DNA of 60,291 bases from a virus. The DNA is taken from IMG/VR virus record IMGVR_UViG_3300024346_000063, positions 1 to 60,291 of that record; one strand, 5' to 3'. Below the pieces are notes generated by a model. That model searched no databases, had not been told where the DNA came from, and saw nothing but the letters and a program-made list of their open reading frames with translations. Shown one piece after another: positions 60,193-60,291 of this stretch. Made by a program: the position numbers and the translations under genes. Positions within the stretch are counted from its first letter, which is position 1; the number at the start of each line of letters is the position of its first letter.

Positions 60193-60291
60193 CTTCTATA
60201 TCTTCTATTGAATTATAATCTTCTATGTCTGTCATTTCATAGTACTTGCTAAATTCTTTAGCAAAAGTTCTTGATAATTTGTTCCTGTTTA
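60170..60291 (-). CDS. 3' end of a gene continuing beyond the window
   Basis: An open frame enters at the window edge and ends at 60170, overlapping the PcfK-like gene by 23 nt. The visible last ~39 residues are TFAKEFSKYYEMTDIEDYN followed by an acidic tail SIEDIEDENNESV. Overlap with coupled genes suggests it is real. Its identity is not readable from this piece. Confidence 0.5.
   Translation of the reverse strand, partial: NRNKLSRTFAKEFSKYYEMTDIEDYNSIEDIEDENNESV

Noticed and set aside
1-60291. Alternative genetic code with a reassigned stop codon, as in some crAss-like phages
   Set aside because: TAA, TAG and TGA all end intact genes with tight spacing, for example TerL by TGA and portal by TAG, so standard code fits.

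Overview
The window is a large piece of a double-stranded DNA bacteriophage genome, almost certainly a crAss-like phage (Crassvirales) of a Bacteroidota host. The grounds are: the order terminase - portal - scaffold - HK97-type capsid - ring/connector genes - giant tail protein - ejected proteins; a 4163-residue protein carrying an RNA-polymerase-type DxDGD motif and a zincin HExxH motif; adjacent HU/IHF-like genes; a DnaB helicase, SSB and 5'-3' exonuclease block; and PcfJ/PcfK homologues. The DNA is AT-rich. Leaders are A-rich without Shine-Dalgarno sequences, and several TAnnTTTG promoter elements typical of Bacteroidota are present. TAA, TAG and TGA all end genes, so the standard code applies. 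No tRNA, CRISPR array, transposon or reverse transcriptase was seen.

Layout. (1) 1-148 is a promoter/leader region with a degenerate 40-nt tandem repeat. (2) 149-12257, + strand: packaging and head/connector genes (TerL, portal, scaffold, major capsid, a head-associated protein, four connector/ring-type genes), ending with a small separately promoted and terminated virion-type gene. (3) 12338-16622: a 1309-aa repetitive fibre and a small baseplate-type protein. (4) 16625-18431: a lysis cassette (holin-like proteins, a DUF5675-type putative peptidoglycan enzyme, spanin-like overlapping membrane proteins). (5) 18433-30607: small fibre proteins, including a C1q/TNF-like jelly roll, then a 3268-aa modular tail protein and a 419-aa partner. 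(6) 30607-49824: ejected/cargo-type proteins, two with lysozyme-like domains, and the giant virion RNA polymerase protein. (7) 49819-60291, - strand: the replication/early block, convergent with the late block and meeting it with overlapping stop codons.

How it works together (inference). The - strand genes (DnaB, PcfJ/PcfK-like, HU/IHF-like, SSB, exonuclease, PD-(D/E)XK-like and NinB-like proteins) would replicate and recombine DNA. In this group the giant RNA polymerase is thought to enter the cell with the DNA and start early transcription. The + strand genes build and package a short-tailed virion and lyse the host.

The most unusual part is a private repeat of about 20 residues (consensus G-I-L-x-A-K-G-x-L-x-G-x-S-N-G-x-T-T). 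It builds most of the 1309-aa fibre, recurs in at least three other virion-block genes, and separates the ectodomains of the 3268-aa protein (Ig-like, delta-60 beta-propeller, BspA-type leucine-rich repeats, a second leucine-rich array). The N- and C-terminal parts of the crAss-like muzzle protein appear to lie in two consecutive genes with this adhesin array between them.
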